From an uncultured Granulosicoccaceae bacterium (GTDB taxonomy: Bacteria > Pseudomonadota > Gammaproteobacteria > Granulosicoccales > Granulosicoccaceae): 64,000 nucleotides of DNA. The notes beneath the pieces are model-generated. The model was not told where the DNA came from, ran no database searches, and saw only the letters and a program-made list of their open reading frames with translations. The position numbers and the translations under genes were made by a program. Positions 53,202-62,205 of this stretch are shown in pieces (position 1 is the stretch's first letter; every line of letters starts with the position of its first letter). Location of the stretch: assembly GCA_937922675.1 (NCBI GenBank), contig CALAJN010000010.1:248001-312000 (forward strand), written 5' to 3'.

Positions 53202-54466
53202 GGACTGTGTTCGAATAGATGATCGAGTTCAGCGTAGTCGGGCAGAGTACGGTCAATGACCTTGCCGTCTCGGATAACAACGCGATTGGATTGAGGGCGC
53301 GCGAGCAACTCGGGCCAGTTGCGCGCTGAGAAAAGAACAAGGTCAGCACACGCCCCCTCCTCGAGCCCCGCAGAGGAAAAACCACACACCTGCGCTGCTA
53401 CATCAGAGAACGCACTCGACCAATCAGCCACTGAATGATCCAGATGTGCGATACGCGTGGCCTCACGTATTACCTCGACCATATCCAGATCCCCGTAGGC
53501 GTAGAAGGGGTCCCGAGTATTGTCGGACGCAAAGCTGACCTTGATGCCGCGAGCCTTCATCTCATGCACCAGCGTCACACCACGACTACGCGGCGTGCGA
53601 GCCGCCACTCTATCCTGCAAGTACATATTGCACATCGGCAGACTGACAACATTCAACCCCGCCTTGGCAACCAGATCGATCGTATCCAGAGCGCGCGAGG
53701 TCTCCTGCATTGACAACGAACAGCAATGACCCACGAGCACCGGCTGATCAAAACCTGTCTCAAGCACGCACTCGGCAATCAGACGCAGTGTTTCACTGCT
53801 CGGGTCCATGGTCTCGTCGGTGTGGAAGTCGATAGCCAGTCCACGCGCCCCAGCGGCCTCCAGATGACCTAGCAACAACCGCTTGATATCGGGCACCGGG
53901 TAGGAAACCATCCCCAGCACACCTTTATGCTGTGCAACCAGATCTGCAACACGCTGGTAGCCAGAATCATCGTAATAGTCACAAGGCACCAGGCTTGCCA
54001 TTTGAAGCTCTACCCGACCCGCCCAGCAGCTACGCAGGTCAGCCAATGCAGACCAGCTCTGCTCGACCTGATCATGTATCGAGTCCACGTGTGTGCGGAT
54101 AGCACGCGTTCCATGTGCAAAGGCACCACGGATGGAGAAGTCCGCTCGCGCACGCACATCCTCGGTTGTCCAGTTGGCGTGATCAGCACGTACCGTGTTG
54201 AGAGCAGCGTCAAAGGTGCCATTCGGATTGGCTGCCCTCGGCAGAATATGGCCCTTGTCGAGGTGCGTATGGCTGTCTACAAAAGCAGGCAGCACCATGG
54301 CCCCTGCCATATCGACATACTCGCCTTGAGGTTGCGCAAGCTTCCCATCAGCAATGCCGAGATCTACGCGCACAAGATCAGAGCTATGTGACTCGGCCTG
54401 CGTCCAGGCCGGGACCGTGACGTTACCCAAGGTAAAAGGCGCCTGCGGTAACGTGATGAAATCCAC
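53198..54466 (-). CDS. Cytosine deaminase-like amidohydrolase
   Basis: 422 residues, GTG start overlapping the permease stop by 1 bp. CodA-type metal hydrolase: SHTHLDKG, IDFHTDET, LVGHCCSLS and FASDNTRDPFYAYGDLDM match the zinc/iron site and proton relay of cytosine deaminase and its relatives (creatinine deaminase, triazine and pterin deaminases). The transporter genes in the same operon argue for an imported N-heterocycle. Exact substrate open. Confidence 0.87.
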   Translation of the reverse strand: MDFITLPQAPFTLGNVTVPAWTQAESHSSDLVRVDLGIADGKLAQPQGEYVDMAGAMVLPAFVDSHTHLDKGHILPRAANPNGTFDAALNTVRADHANWTTEDVRARADFSIRGAFAHGTRAIRTHVDSIHDQVEQSWSALADLRSCWAGRVELQMASLVPCDYYDDSGYQRVADLVAQHKGVLGMVSYPVPDIKRLLLGHLEAAGARGLAIDFHTDETMDPSSETLRLIAECVLETGFDQPVLVGHCCSLSMQETSRALDTIDLVAKAGLNVVSLPMCNMYLQDRVAARTPRSRGVTLVHEMKARGIKVSFASDNTRDPFYAYGDLDMVEVIREATRIAHLDHSVADWSSAFSDVAAQVCGFSSAGLEEGACADLVLFSARNWPELLARPQSNRVVIRDGKVIDRTLPDYAELDHLFEHSP

Positions 54467-55443
54467 TAAGACTCTCTCTTCAAGGCACTTTCATGCCACC
54501 GAAAGAGCAACAAGTAACTGATAAGACTCATCAACCCGAATATGGCAACTCCCATCAGCGAGATCAGGATAAGCGCTGCATAAAGCCGCCCGAAGTTGAA
54601 TCGATACGAGGCCTCGAGCAGAGTGGAGGCAAGCCCGAGGCCAGTGCCCGCTCTGCCGATCACAAACTCAGCTACTACCGCACCAATCAGGGCCAATCCG
54701 CCGGCGATCTTCAATCCCCCAAGGAAAAAGGGCAAGGCACTTGGGCCTGTCAAAAGACGCAAGGTTTGCCACCGAGAAGCACCATATATTCTGAACAGGT
54801 CCCGCAGGTTATGGTCAGCAGATTTCAGTCCTATGGTCGTGTTGGCCAGGATAGGAAAAAACGCGACCAGCCACGCGCACAACAAGGCAGCAACAAAGGC
54901 ACTGTCGACATAAATCTGCAGAAGTGGCGCAATAGCCACAACGGGGGTGACTTGCAGGATAACAGCGTAGGGAAACATCGCCAGCTCCGCCCACTTGGAC
55001 TGAGTAAAGGCAACGGCAAGTAGTAGCCCTCCTATTATTGCAAACAGCAAAGCCAGGAAAGTCAGGCGTGCCGTTGCCAACAATGCGGGCCACAGGATGC
55101 CCCAGTCTTGCACCAGGGTCTGAGCAATGCGCACGGGTGACGGCAAAATGTAGTGAGGCACTTCAGCCAGCGTGACATACGCCTGCCAACTACCGACAAG
55201 TATCACAAGCAACAAAGAAGGCAGTGCCCAACGTGCAATGGACACAATCCTTGCCTGACGAGCACGGCGTTCTTCCTCAACATCAAGTCCGTTGGTCTTT
55301 TCGGCATCCTGACTGCTGATTTGGTCGTACATTTGGCCGCCGATGTGCCCGGGCACAGGGTCTGCCAAGGGGTCAACCGGTTGATCAATCCGGGATTGAG
55401 TCAACTGCCCAGAACCCTGCTCGGGAGTGATCGGCGAGCTCAA
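54466..55443 (-). CDS. NMT1/Tau-type ABC transporter permease
   Basis: 325 residues, TTG start in a TTGA overlap with the ATPase gene. SsuC/TauC/ThiX-type permease with six helices and the EAA-like loop DLFRIYGASRWQTLRLLTGPSA. About 65 polar N-terminal residues precede the first helix, longer than usual; the true start may be inside. Works with the adjacent ATPase and binding protein. Confidence 0.87.
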   Translation of the reverse strand: MSSPITPEQGSGQLTQSRIDQPVDPLADPVPGHIGGQMYDQISSQDAEKTNGLDVEEERRARQARIVSIARWALPSLLLVILVGSWQAYVTLAEVPHYILPSPVRIAQTLVQDWGILWPALLATARLTFLALLFAIIGGLLLAVAFTQSKWAELAMFPYAVILQVTPVVAIAPLLQIYVDSAFVAALLCAWLVAFFPILANTTIGLKSADHNLRDLFRIYGASRWQTLRLLTGPSALPFFLGGLKIAGGLALIGAVVAEFVIGRAGTGLGLASTLLEASYRFNFGRLYAALILISLMGVAIFGLMSLISYLLLFRWHESALKRES

Positions 55444-56228
55444 GCGGCATGCTCCATAGCGCGCACGAGCATTGCCGATGCCTCACTGGCCGAGGCCGCG
55501 TACTCAGCCGACGTTCGAAAGGCATCTGATCGCGGATAAGGAGCATCAACAGTCAATTCACCGACCACTCTGCCCGGGCTGGCAGCCATGACGACAATAC
55601 GATCGGACAAAAAAACGGATTCAAACACAGAGTGCGTAACAAAAATCACGGTGCACCCTATCGACTCACGCAGGGACAACAGATCGTTGTTCAGCTTGTG
55701 GCGCGTTATTTCGTCAAGGGCTGCGAAGGGCTCATCCATCAGTATCAGGCGAGGCCGAGTAACCAGTGCGCGAGCAATGGAGACGCGCATCTTCATACCA
55801 CCAGAAAGTTCGCGCGGAAAAGCATCCTTGAAATCCTGAAGCCCAACAAGAGACAAGGCCCGCTCGATTTTGTCTGCAACGCTTGAGTAGCTCTGGCCAC
55901 GTAAGCGAAACGGTAACCAGACGTTGTCCTTGACCCGAGCCCAAGGCATCAGGGTAGGCTCCTGAAAGACAACACCCAGGTCACCCTCGCCCTGCCCCCC
56001 CTGCCACTCGATAGAACCCGCGGTGGGCTGTATCAGGTTGGCGATCAGCCGAAGCGCTGTTGACTTGCCGCAGCCTGACGGGCCCAGCAAGGAAATGAAA
56101 TCCCCCTGCTGGACGCTCAGGCTCAGATCATTCAAGGCAACCACTTGACCACCAAAGGTCTTGCCGATACGTGACATGCGCAGCAACTCAGGCCGCTGAC
56201 CCAGCGGCTCGCGCGCGGAGGAAGTCAT
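55440..56228 (-). CDS. NMT1/Tau-type ABC transporter ATP-binding protein
   Basis: 262 residues. Walker A GPSGCGKST, Q-loop VVFQEPTLMPWARV, signature LSGGMKMRVSIARAL, Walker B LILMDEPFAALDE, H-loop FVTHSVFESVFL. This is the SsuB/TauB/ThiZ type for nitrate, sulfonate, pyrimidine precursors and similar small anions or heterocycles. The gene overlaps the permease and follows the binding protein after 77 bp. Confidence 0.9.
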   Translation of the reverse strand: MTSSAREPLGQRPELLRMSRIGKTFGGQVVALNDLSLSVQQGDFISLLGPSGCGKSTALRLIANLIQPTAGSIEWQGGQGEGDLGVVFQEPTLMPWARVKDNVWLPFRLRGQSYSSVADKIERALSLVGLQDFKDAFPRELSGGMKMRVSIARALVTRPRLILMDEPFAALDEITRHKLNNDLLSLRESIGCTVIFVTHSVFESVFLSDRIVVMAASPGRVVGELTVDAPYPRSDAFRTSAEYAASASEASAMLVRAMEHAA

Positions 56229-56305
56229 GAGAGTTTCATTCAGCCCGTACCCGACTCAAGCCCGGTAAGTCCCACGCCGGCAGGAGCTGGCAAATTCGTT
56301 AAGAG

Positions 56306-57307
56306 TTACTGCACCAGATTCTTGCCCAATCCTTTGCCAACAAACTCGGTGGTGTACGCCGTGGTGTAGTCAAGACCTGCCTCTACGACTCCGGCCTCCA
56401 CCATCTTGGTGTAAAAGTCCTCAACCTTGGCATCGGTGATAACACCAACTCCCAATTCCTCAGCATCGCCAGAGACCACAATGCCGTTCTCTATCATTTT
56501 CTCGATGGCGTAATCGATCTTGTCGTTGCTCATCTCGGGATTGTCAGCAATGATGAGCTCACGAGCTGCCACATTCTCACCGTACAGAAAGTTATACCAA
56601 CCAAGAATGGAGCCATTTACAAAACACTCCACTTCTTCAGGCTTGTCGGCGATCGTGTCGGCCATGGTTTCTATTGTGGTGGCGTAGGTCGAGTAACCTG
56701 CGTCAGCAATCAAGAAGACATCCGGTGTAAAGCCACCTTCCTTCTCAACCAGATAGGGCTCAGACGACAAGTATCCCTGCATGGCGACATCGGTGTTTGC
56801 CAAAAACGGCGCCGGGTTGAAGGTGTAAGGCTTGCGCTGTTCTTCAGTGAAGCCATAGGCACCGATCATCCACTGATAGAAGGACTGATGACCATTGTCA
56901 CCGATGAGTAGCTCAAGGTCCTTGAGATCCTCGAAACTTGACGCTTTTCCGGGATGTGCGAGGATAACTTGAGGGTGTTTCTGGAACGCGGCTGCCACGG
57001 CTACCACAGGCACACCCTCCTTTGCTGCATTGAAGGCCTGCAGCAGATCTCCACCCATGTGGTAATCAACACGACCGGCCAGCATCAAGGCACGATTGTT
57101 TACCTGGGGGCCGCCCGGCACGATCGTGACATTGAGGCCACACTCTTCGTAGGTGCCATCAGCAACGGCTTGGTAGAAGCCACCGTGCTCCGCTTGCGCC
57201 AGCCAGTTGGTGCCAAAAGACACATCGGATGCGGCCTGAGCCGTGCCGAGGGCAACCAATGAAATCGCGCCAAGCGCGGCGATGAAGATACGTTGTGAGA
57301 AGTTCAT
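56306..57307 (-). CDS. NMT1/THI5-like ABC transporter substrate-binding protein
   Basis: 333 residues from the ATG at 57305-57307; the frame is open for 65 more codons upstream but they show no signal peptide. Sec signal ends near GTAQA (about residue 25). The mature part begins VSFGTNWLAQAEHGGFYQA, as in hydroxymethylpyrimidine or pyrimidine-type NMT1 proteins, and has IGDNGHQSFYQWM. First gene of the seven-gene operon. The related RutC/pyrimidine and hydantoin systems are plausible models; the ligand is unknown. Confidence 0.87.
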   Translation of the reverse strand: MNFSQRIFIAALGAISLVALGTAQAASDVSFGTNWLAQAEHGGFYQAVADGTYEECGLNVTIVPGGPQVNNRALMLAGRVDYHMGGDLLQAFNAAKEGVPVVAVAAAFQKHPQVILAHPGKASSFEDLKDLELLIGDNGHQSFYQWMIGAYGFTEEQRKPYTFNPAPFLANTDVAMQGYLSSEPYLVEKEGGFTPDVFLIADAGYSTYATTIETMADTIADKPEEVECFVNGSILGWYNFLYGENVAARELIIADNPEMSNDKIDYAIEKMIENGIVVSGDAEELGVGVITDAKVEDFYTKMVEAGVVEAGLDYTTAYTTEFVGKGLGKNLVQ

Positions 57308-57588
57308 GACTGCGTTTGCGACCTGTTTATCCGAAGTAAATGCGAGCCTTGAATCAGCGCCCCGTGAGCTGCTCAAGCAACCTGCAACTGCCACGAACTT
57401 ATCGGCATCGCCGACGCTTGTAAAGCGTCGGCAGCGTAGTGTCATTGTTATACCGTAAAAGCCTGCCTTTGGTGCGCGACGCACTACGACAGTGCCAGGC
57501 ATTTACAAACCACACTCGAGCCAAAGTGGGCGCTGGCTCCGGGTAACATCCGAAGCCGACTCTATACCTGTATCTAGTGACAATCAGC

Positions 57589-57978
57589 ATGATCACAAGT
57601 CTGACTCCACCCCAGCTACCACCACCTCTTGCACGTTACGCGCATGGCGTGTGTGACAAAACCTCAGGGCTGGTACTCACATCCGGCCAACTGGCCATAG
57701 CTCGCAACGGCAGTACGCCTGAAGGTGCCGAAGCTCAGGCTCAACTTATCTTCAGCAATATCGAGCACATTCTCGAACAGGGGGGGAGCAACAAATGCGG
57801 CGTCTTGCGCATCAACGCTTATGTAACCAGCCGCGATCACATGACGGGCTACATGTCGGCAAGAGATCAATGGCTCGAGGGGCTGGATCACTTACCCGCA
57901 TCAACTCTCGTGATCGTCTCAGGTTTCACGCAAGCGGAGTTTCTCGTCGAGATAGAAGTGACAGCGCGATGTACCTAG
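57589..57978 (+). CDS. RidA family deaminase
   Basis: 129 residues from the ATG at 57589. Small trimer-forming protein that hydrolyses reactive enamine/imine intermediates released by PLP enzymes. LVLTSGQLAIARNG, AEAQAQLIFSNIEHIL, RINAYVTSRDHMTGY and LVEIEVTARC follow the family; the catalytic Arg (usually in CvxRvxxyl) is present in VLRINAYV. It is divergent from the binding-protein gene and ends 5 bp from the convergent ureohydrolase. Confidence 0.8.
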   Translation: MITSLTPPQLPPPLARYAHGVCDKTSGLVLTSGQLAIARNGSTPEGAEAQAQLIFSNIEHILEQGGSNKCGVLRINAYVTSRDHMTGYMSARDQWLEGLDHLPASTLVIVSGFTQAEFLVEIEVTARCT

Positions 57979-57983
57979 CGTGC

Positions 57984-58952
57984 TTATACGCACCTACCCA
58001 CCATCACGCATAACAACTCAAACATGATTGATGCGCCAAGCCATGCAGTACCACCTGCGGTATCCAACGGCGGCGATACTTCTACAAGATCTGCTCCAAT
58101 GATGTTTACACCCTCGAGCCCTCGCACTACCTGTAACGCTTGAAACGAGTTAGGTCCACCGACTTCTGGTGTACCCGTGCCAGGAGCAAATGTGGGATCT
58201 ACAAAGTCGATGTCGTAGGACACATACGTTGACCGGTCACCGACAATGTCACGTGCCTCGCTCAACACATCGTCAACGCCTCGAGCAAAAAACTCTTCGA
58301 TCGGAATGACTCGTATACCCACAGCCTTGGCAAAATCTCTGTCTTCACCATCGTAAGCGGTACCACGAATGCCAATCTGTACGACGCGTTTCGGATCCAA
58401 CAGCTCCTCTTCAACGGCACGACGAAAAGGCGTACCGTGCGTATATCGGGCACCACCAAAATAGCTGTCGAACAGATCTGTGTGACTGTCGAAGTGAATC
58501 ATCCCAACAGGAGAGAGCGCACCCAGCACCCGCAGGATCGGCAAGGAACACAAGTGATCCCCGCCTGCGGTCAGGGGTTTGATATCAGCATCTTTCACTC
58601 TTTTATAAAACGCCTGCATGCGCTGCAGACTGTCCTGCAGGTCCGCAGGATTGGGTGCGACATCACCAAGATCTGCACAGTTGGCGGCCTCGAAGGGCCT
58701 GACACCACTGACTCCATGTTGCGCCCGAATCATCGTCGAGAGATCACGTAGCTGCCTTGGCCCGTGACGCGGCCCTGGACGATTGGTGGTGCCACCATCC
58801 CAAGGCGCCCCGATGAGCCCGATATCGACCTCGGCGATGCACGCATCATCGAGCGGAACATGAGGCAAGCGCATGAAGGTTGGCACGCCGGCAAAGCGCG
58901 GCAACTCCAAACCTGAAACTGGCAGAAAGCTCACGTCATCCCACCTTGGCAA
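57984..58952 (-). CDS. Ureohydrolase (agmatinase/guanidinobutyrase type)
   Basis: 322 residues. Manganese enzyme that releases urea from a guanidino compound. Metal motifs are intact: TAGGDH, HFDSHTD, and SYDIDFVDP, with GAPWDGGTTNRPG. The pattern is of the agmatinase/guanidinobutyrase/proclavaminate amidinohydrolase group. The start appears to be a TTG at 58950-58952, only 9 bp after the DmdA-like stop; no better start keeps the N-terminus. The guanidino substrate may be linked to the neighbouring creatininase operon. Confidence 0.87.
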   Translation of the reverse strand: MPRWDDVSFLPVSGLELPRFAGVPTFMRLPHVPLDDACIAEVDIGLIGAPWDGGTTNRPGPRHGPRQLRDLSTMIRAQHGVSGVRPFEAANCADLGDVAPNPADLQDSLQRMQAFYKRVKDADIKPLTAGGDHLCSLPILRVLGALSPVGMIHFDSHTDLFDSYFGGARYTHGTPFRRAVEEELLDPKRVVQIGIRGTAYDGEDRDFAKAVGIRVIPIEEFFARGVDDVLSEARDIVGDRSTYVSYDIDFVDPTFAPGTGTPEVGGPNSFQALQVVRGLEGVNIIGADLVEVSPPLDTAGGTAWLGASIMFELLCVMVGRCV

Positions 58953-58961
58953 GGCGTCTGA

Positions 58962-60116
58962 TTACAAATTGCTGACGCGATCCTGCAACCCCATCTGATC
59001 CAGCTTGAAGGGCAACTCACTGAACACGGCCTCGTAAAATTCGTTATTGCACAGTAGTTGCAAGGTGACAGACTTGCTTTTCAATTGCTCGATGAGCTCT
59101 GATTCAAAGTACACAAACCCCATCCATGCGTCATACCGGCCGGACAGTGACTGCGAGGTGATATCGCCCACAGGTTCCCCATCTGCCAATAGCTGACAGT
59201 ACCTGGAAGCGACCGGCACACGGGGTGCAATAACGCCCACTAGCCGGGTTGGAACCCCGTGCTCGCGCTGCAGGCGTAATGCAGCATGGCTCATGCTTGG
59301 CAGATCCACATCCAACTGACAGTACTTGTCAAGACCACACTGCAGAGGCGTATGGCTGTAGTCCATGTCACTACCGAAGGACAACAAACCACTCTCCATT
59401 CGCTCGATGTTATTCGGACACCCGTGCCCGACATTGAGGTCTGCGCCGACGACAAACAGCTCATCCCATAAGGTCTGGCCCAACTCAGCATCATCGATAT
59501 AGATTTCAAATCCACCCTGACCCGACCATCCCGACCTTGCGACGATGAAGGGATGACCTCTGTAACTCAATCGTTTGTATCGAAAGAAACGTATCGACTT
59601 GACTTCATCGCCAAATACTCTTGCCATCAGCGTTTCTGCCTTGGGCCCTTGCACGGCAACAGGCCACACATCCGGCCGTGCTATTTCCACGTCCAGACCT
59701 CGACCGTGAGCCAGACCGGCTGCCCACAAGTAGATGTCCGAGTCGGACAGGCTTAGCCACCAGGTGTCATCGCTCACCTTGATCGCTATCGGGTCATTGA
59801 GAATCCGCCCCTGCTCATCACACAAAGGAACGTAGAAGCACTGATCGTGCTGAGCCTTTGACAAGTCGCGAGGCGTCATCAATTGCACCAGGCTTTCAGC
59901 ATCAGAGCCTTTGAGTTGCACCTGCCGCTCGCACGACACATCCCACACCTGAACATGTTCCAAAAGATGCCAGTAGTCCCCCTCCAGCGATCGGAACCAA
60001 CTGGGCAACAAGGTATGGTTATAAACCGTGAACGACTGCGCACCACCAGCGAGAATCCGATCGGTAAAGGGGGTCTCCCGCAAGCGCCGGGAGAAGGTGA
60101 TAAGCGGATGCGTCAT
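58962..60116 (-). CDS. DmdA-like aminomethyltransferase-fold demethylase
   Basis: 384 residues. GcvT-fold tetrahydrofolate enzyme. Closest in pattern to dimethylsulfoniopropionate demethylase DmdA: TVYNHTLLPSWF, LLEHVQVWDVSCERQV, DLSKAQHDQCFYVP, GPKAETLMARVFGDE, FFRYKRL, ARSGWSGQGGFEIY and CPNNIERMESGLLS. The C-terminal third is more divergent. It may demethylate DMSP or another methylated compound, passing the methyl group to THF. No dmdB/C/D genes are near; it forms a pair with the ureohydrolase, so another substrate is possible. Confidence 0.8.
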   Translation of the reverse strand: MTHPLITFSRRLRETPFTDRILAGGAQSFTVYNHTLLPSWFRSLEGDYWHLLEHVQVWDVSCERQVQLKGSDAESLVQLMTPRDLSKAQHDQCFYVPLCDEQGRILNDPIAIKVSDDTWWLSLSDSDIYLWAAGLAHGRGLDVEIARPDVWPVAVQGPKAETLMARVFGDEVKSIRFFRYKRLSYRGHPFIVARSGWSGQGGFEIYIDDAELGQTLWDELFVVGADLNVGHGCPNNIERMESGLLSFGSDMDYSHTPLQCGLDKYCQLDVDLPSMSHAALRLQREHGVPTRLVGVIAPRVPVASRYCQLLADGEPVGDITSQSLSGRYDAWMGFVYFESELIEQLKSKSVTLQLLCNNEFYEAVFSELPFKLDQMGLQDRVSNL

Positions 60117-60223
60117 GGCCGTACCAAAAATGAGATGGTCAACGTGCAGCGATTCTGCACCTTGCCGAGCCGCGACGCAATCAAATTGACATCAGCTTAT
60201 GTTCCGCAAGCGACCCGCGACGT

Positions 60224-60244
60224 TAAAGGCTGCCGGGTAGCCTT
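60224..60244 (-). terminator. Weak intrinsic terminator after the MacAB-like operon
   Basis: Perfect 6-bp stem AAGGCT/AGCCTT (60226-60231 with 60239-60244), 7-base loop, followed on the transcript by UUUAA. It lies about 30 bases after the permease stop. The stem is short, so termination is likely partial. Confidence 0.35.
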
Positions 60245-60274
60245 GTGACAAGCTCAAAAGACTCTCAAGCAGGT

Positions 60275-61513
60275 TCAGTCCGTGCGCAGCGCCTCCACTG
60301 GCTTGAGCTGCGCCGCGCGTCGCGCCGGCAACAGTCCAGACAACAAGCCCACAGCGACAGAGACACACAACGCGCCCACAATACTCAGCATCGATGGCAA
60401 CAGCGGAAATCCTGTCAGCCATACCACCACGACACTGATTCCCGCGCCTGCCAGAAGCCCGATAACACCACCGACCAGGCTGATCAGGGCTGCCTCGATA
60501 AGGAATTGCCACAAGATGTCTTGCTGTCTTGCGCCCACCGCCATACGCAATCCGATTTCGCGTGTGCGCTCCAGCACTGCCGTGCCCATCATATTCATGA
60601 TGCCCATACCACCCACCAGCAGGGAGATCGACGCCGCGATGGTGCCGACAATCGCTACTCCTCCCAGAATCGTATCGGTCGTTGCAATGTAACTCGCCAT
60701 GGTTTCACTGCTGTAGTTGAAGTTACCGGCATGACGCCTGCCCAGCAGCCCCACGACATCGTCAGCGACGAGTGCAGCACTATCGAAGTCGTTTACAGCA
60801 ATGTGCAGATGGTCAACTTCTGTATCTCCGCGTACGCGTTGTAAAAACGTCCAGGGAACGATCATACGGTCGTTCGCGTTTTCACCTCCAGCCGAGCCGA
60901 TACTGGATAGAAAATCGCGGCTCTTGGCTGCAAGCAGACCAATGACGGTGATTCTCCGTTCGCCGATGTTGATCACTTTACCAATAGGATCTTCGTTTCT
61001 ATCAAAGAGCTTTTCTATGACATCGGGCGCGACCAAGGCAACAGCCAGGCGTTGCTGCTCGTCGTGCCGCATCAACGGCCGGCCTGCAATGACACGATCA
61101 TTGACGATATCGAGATAGTCAACATTTGCACCTATCAACTGAATATTTGCAAAGCGTGAACCCCTACGTGCAGGTGTGTTGCGATTGGTACGCACGATCG
61201 GTGAAATGTCCCTGATACCCAGCGCATCTCGCTGCTCACTGATCGCCTCAACATCGCTGGAATCGATACCGCTTCCGCTACGTTGTCGCTCTAGCGGCGA
61301 ATCATTCGCCCAATCTCTATAAGCCCAGACAGAGTTGAGCCCGAAGGTTTCAAGCTCGCTGAACACCAGATGATTACCGCCTCGGCTGATTGTACTAACG
61401 ATCATTACAGCCGCTATGCCGATGGCGATTCCCAACACACTCAGAGCAGTACGCAATCGGTTATCGCGCAGCGCCGCCACTGATTCTGCAACCCGATCAG
61501 ACCAGCTGATCAT
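60275..61513 (-). CDS. MacB-like ABC transporter permease (FtsX family)
   Basis: 412 residues. Inner-membrane permease with an N-terminal helix (about 20-42), a large periplasmic MacB-PCD domain (about 45-280) and three C-terminal helices; VGGMGIMNMM and LRMAVGARQQDILWQFL are FtsX hallmarks. Unlike E. coli MacB the ATPase is a separate gene, overlapping by 4 bp. It belongs to an export or mechanotransmission tripartite system. Confidence 0.9.
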   Translation of the reverse strand: MISWSDRVAESVAALRDNRLRTALSVLGIAIGIAAVMIVSTISRGGNHLVFSELETFGLNSVWAYRDWANDSPLERQRSGSGIDSSDVEAISEQRDALGIRDISPIVRTNRNTPARRGSRFANIQLIGANVDYLDIVNDRVIAGRPLMRHDEQQRLAVALVAPDVIEKLFDRNEDPIGKVINIGERRITVIGLLAAKSRDFLSSIGSAGGENANDRMIVPWTFLQRVRGDTEVDHLHIAVNDFDSAALVADDVVGLLGRRHAGNFNYSSETMASYIATTDTILGGVAIVGTIAASISLLVGGMGIMNMMGTAVLERTREIGLRMAVGARQQDILWQFLIEAALISLVGGVIGLLAGAGISVVVVWLTGFPLLPSMLSIVGALCVSVAVGLLSGLLPARRAAQLKPVEALRTD

Positions 61514-62205
61514 GAATCAAAGCCCTGTGTTGCCGTGTTTCTATTGTCATCAATGATGCGCCCATCACGCAAGGTCACAATGCGTGAAGCACGCGCCGCG
61601 ATGTCGTTCTCATGGGTGACCATCACAATAGTACGACCGCTCGCATGCAACTCGTCAAAGAGCGTCATGATCTCGTGGCCTGTTCTCGTATCAAGACTAC
61701 CTGTGGGCTCATCGGCGACCAATACCGAAGGATCATTGACCAGGGCTCGCGCAATTGCCACACGCTGCTGCTGGCCACCGGATAGCCTGCTGGGCAAGTG
61801 ATCCGCCCTGTCCTCAAGGCCGACACGCGCCAGCAGCTCTTGTGCGCGACCGTATCGCTGCTTCGCATTCGCACCGGTATACAGCATCGGCAAGGCGACA
61901 TTACGCCAGGCACTGCTACGTGAAATCAGATTGAAGCCCTGGAAGACGAAGCCAATACTCGTTGCACGCACGGCGGCCAGAGCATCAGCGTTCAAGGATG
62001 AGATCACTTGACCATCAAGCTCGTACATGCCGCGATCAAACGTATCCAGACAAGCGATGATGTTGAGTAGCGTGCTCTTGCCAGAGCCTGATGGCCCCAT
62101 GATTGCGACAAACTCTCCAGCATCAATGCCAAGATCAAGTTCATGCAGCACTGGCACTGGTACCGCACCTGGATAGGTTTTCGCGATACCGTTCAGGGCG
62201 ATCAT
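61510..62205 (-). CDS. MacB/LolD-like ABC transporter ATP-binding protein
   Basis: 231 residues. Walker A GPSGSGKST, Q-loop FVFQGFNLISRSSAW, signature LSGGQQQRVAIARAL, Walker B VLVADEPTGSLD, H-loop MVTHENDIAARA. Type VII ABC ATPase. Overlaps both neighbours by 4 bp, so the three genes are translated in step. Confidence 0.92.
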   Translation of the reverse strand: MIALNGIAKTYPGAVPVPVLHELDLGIDAGEFVAIMGPSGSGKSTLLNIIACLDTFDRGMYELDGQVISSLNADALAAVRATSIGFVFQGFNLISRSSAWRNVALPMLYTGANAKQRYGRAQELLARVGLEDRADHLPSRLSGGQQQRVAIARALVNDPSVLVADEPTGSLDTRTGHEIMTLFDELHASGRTIVMVTHENDIAARASRIVTLRDGRIIDDNRNTATQGFDS

